A stretch of DNA of 28,612 bases, taken from NCBI GenBank assembly GCA_017882945.1, contig JADGON010000018.1:1-28612 (forward strand), read 5' to 3'. The stretch comes from Acidimicrobiia bacterium (lineage in GTDB: Bacteria; Actinomycetota; Acidimicrobiia; IMCC26256; JAENVU01). This document shows positions 27,742-28,612 of this stretch, one piece after another. A program made the translations under genes and the position numbers. Numbering within the stretch: the first letter of the stretch is position 1; every line of letters begins with the position of its first letter. The notes beneath the pieces are model-generated. The model worked only from the letters and a program-made list of their open reading frames with translations, made no database searches and was not told the DNA's origin.

Positions 27742-27816
27742 CGTTCCGTCCCCTGATCCCGCGCTGCTCGTGGTGATTCTTGCTTCGAGCTTCGCTCGTT
27801 ATCGGTTGACCGCGGA

Positions 27817-27861
27817 CGACTGGCGGGGCCAGTCGGCGTGACGAGACCGCCTACCGGTCTC
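27817..27861 (-). terminator. tandem hairpins downstream of the DUF305 gene
   Basis: Two perfect stems lie side by side: CGACTGGC/GCCAGTCG (8 bp, 3-nt loop, 27817-27835) and GAGACCG/CGGTCTC (7 bp, 5-nt loop, 27843-27861). They are about 75-120 nt past the DUF305 stop in the direction of transcription and before the GNAT gene. No T tract follows, so a factor-dependent or hairpin-only terminator is the most that can be said. A smaller stem CGAGC-TTC-GCTCG lies at 27786-27798. The rest of 27742-27934 holds no recognisable gene. Confidence 0.4.
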
Positions 27862-27934
27862 CGCCCGGTTGGTGGGCTGCCAGCGCGTCGGCGAGCTGAG
27901 TCAAGTCCCGGATCCGACAGGATCGCGAGCTCGT

Positions 27935-28612
27935 TCAGGTGCTCACCTTGGGTGTGAACGCGGCGAGGGGCGGGACGATCCGCGGCAGACCGTGCTGGGC
28001 GCGCCAGGTGTTCATCTCGCTGATCTCGCCTCGCTGCCCGTCAGCCATCGCCGCGGCGAGCTTGCGGATCGCCGTGTCGTGCGCGTGCGTGGCGGCGTAG
28101 GCCGCCATGTGGATGCCGCCCGCGTGATGGTTGATCATCAGCGCGGTGAAGAGGTTGTCGAGCTCGAAGCCGCGAGCGGCCGCGAGCTGCTCGATTTGCG
28201 TCTTGGTTGCGAGGCCGGGCATCTCGCTGCGCGGGATGGGTGGCTGCATCCAGCCCATCGCCTTCTCCTGCTCGTCACCGACCCGACCCCACTGCGCCAG
28301 GTAGGTGTTCATCGTGCCGATCTCGGAGCTCTGGTAGGTGACGATCTCGCGCGCCATCTGCAGCAGGCGCGGATCATCACCGTTGCGGATGTAGTCGAGG
28401 GCAATCGTCAACGCCTGCTGGTGGTGCGCGGTCATGTCGTAGAGGAAGCCGACATCGACTGAGGCGGCACTCGGGTGGTTCGGCTCACGGTGACCCACGC
28501 GCCAGCCGACGATCCCGGCCAGCAGGCAGAGCGCGACGACCAGGGCGATGACCTGCCACAACGCCGGGCCCCGCGAGCGGTCAGGACGATCGCCACCGCC
28601 CTCGTCCGGTCC
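27935..28612 (-). CDS. DUF305 protein with one membrane anchor (5' end outside the window)
   Basis: The minus-strand frame stays open to the window edge, giving at least 225 residues. A hydrophilic Gly/Asp/Arg segment comes first, then one membrane helix (WQVIALVVALCLLAGIVGW), then a ferritin-like helical DUF305 domain outside the membrane. It has two halves, each with a double-His motif: FLYDMTAHHQQAL and ALMINHHAGGIHMA, with several Met/His pairs (EIGTMNTYL, GEISEMNTW). DUF305 proteins are often found with copper handling, and the His/Met pattern would suit metal binding, but no copper gene is in view. TTG 28561 is a possible start, yet the upstream coding frame makes a start beyond the window more likely. 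Confidence 0.82.
   Translation of the reverse strand, partial: GPDEGGGDRPDRSRGPALWQVIALVVALCLLAGIVGWRVGHREPNHPSAASVDVGFLYDMTAHHQQALTIALDYIRNGDDPRLLQMAREIVTYQSSEIGTMNTYLAQWGRVGDEQEKAMGWMQPPIPRSEMPGLATKTQIEQLAAARGFELDNLFTALMINHHAGGIHMAAYAATHAHDTAIRKLAAAMADGQRGEISEMNTWRAQHGLPRIVPPLAAFTPKVST

Overview
The window is about 28.6 kb of dense, high-GC DNA (roughly two thirds G+C) with short intergenic gaps. It looks like ordinary chromosome from an actinobacterium, most likely class Acidimicrobiia. The evidence is an F420-type luciferase-like oxidoreductase, a PPOX-fold flavoenzyme, a mycothiol-dependent maleylpyruvate isomerase relative, Thr-rich LPFTG surface proteins, several acyl-CoA enzymes and pervasive leaderless-type start sites. 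The class is my inference from gene content; there is no rRNA or other marker in view.

Layout. 1-918: end of an LPFTG wall protein and a DUF6941-like protein. 928-4577 (minus): CBS-citrate synthase, then a coupled trio (HAD phosphatase, histidine phosphatase, crotonase). 4707-7353: mycothiol-dependent enzyme, convergent with a metallophosphoesterase/LLM oxidoreductase pair. 7379-11325: an esterase-thioredoxin fusion, a second LPFTG protein, an NlpC/P60 peptidase, a thioredoxin-fold-like protein without CxxC, and a PPOX enzyme. 11377-12455: an AbiEi-DUF559 endonuclease-like gene between long inverted repeats and next to a G-quadruplex-type tract. 12448-16161: MBL hydrolase, NTF2-like protein, CitE/Mcl-type lyase, an 816-bp insertion carrying a GFA gene, and a DedA/VTT membrane protein. 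16180-20073: sarcosine-oxidase-like enzyme, methylsuccinyl-CoA-dehydrogenase-like enzyme, secreted SGNH hydrolase. 20145-24728: ABC exporter, acyl-CoA dehydrogenase, PIG-V-like mannosyltransferase, small membrane protein. 24842-28612: MaoC hydratase plus HIT protein, a possible ribbon-helix-helix protein with an upstream palindrome, SDR, GNAT, DUF305.

How genes work together. Three consecutive steps of the ethylmalonyl-CoA pathway appear as separate transcription units: methylsuccinyl-CoA dehydrogenase (17260-18891), mesaconyl-CoA hydratase (24842-25348) and beta-methylmalyl-CoA lyase (13699-14640). Crotonyl-CoA carboxylase/reductase and ethylmalonyl-CoA mutase are not in the window.

Most interesting signals. 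(1) Two independent insert-like segments sit between convergent gene ends. One is the DUF559 gene bracketed by 54-bp inverted repeats with REP-like hairpins. The other is an 816-bp GFA element with 14-bp terminal repeats (13/14) and a CTAG duplication that supplies both neighbouring stop codons. (2) A TANNNT box lies 6-10 nt before the start codon of at least 14 ORFs, including two bidirectional promoters with overlapping -10 boxes. (3) An esterase-thioredoxin fusion. (4) A leaderless six-codon ORF coupled to the methylsuccinyl-CoA dehydrogenase gene. I saw no rRNA, tRNA, CRISPR array, origin or transposase gene.
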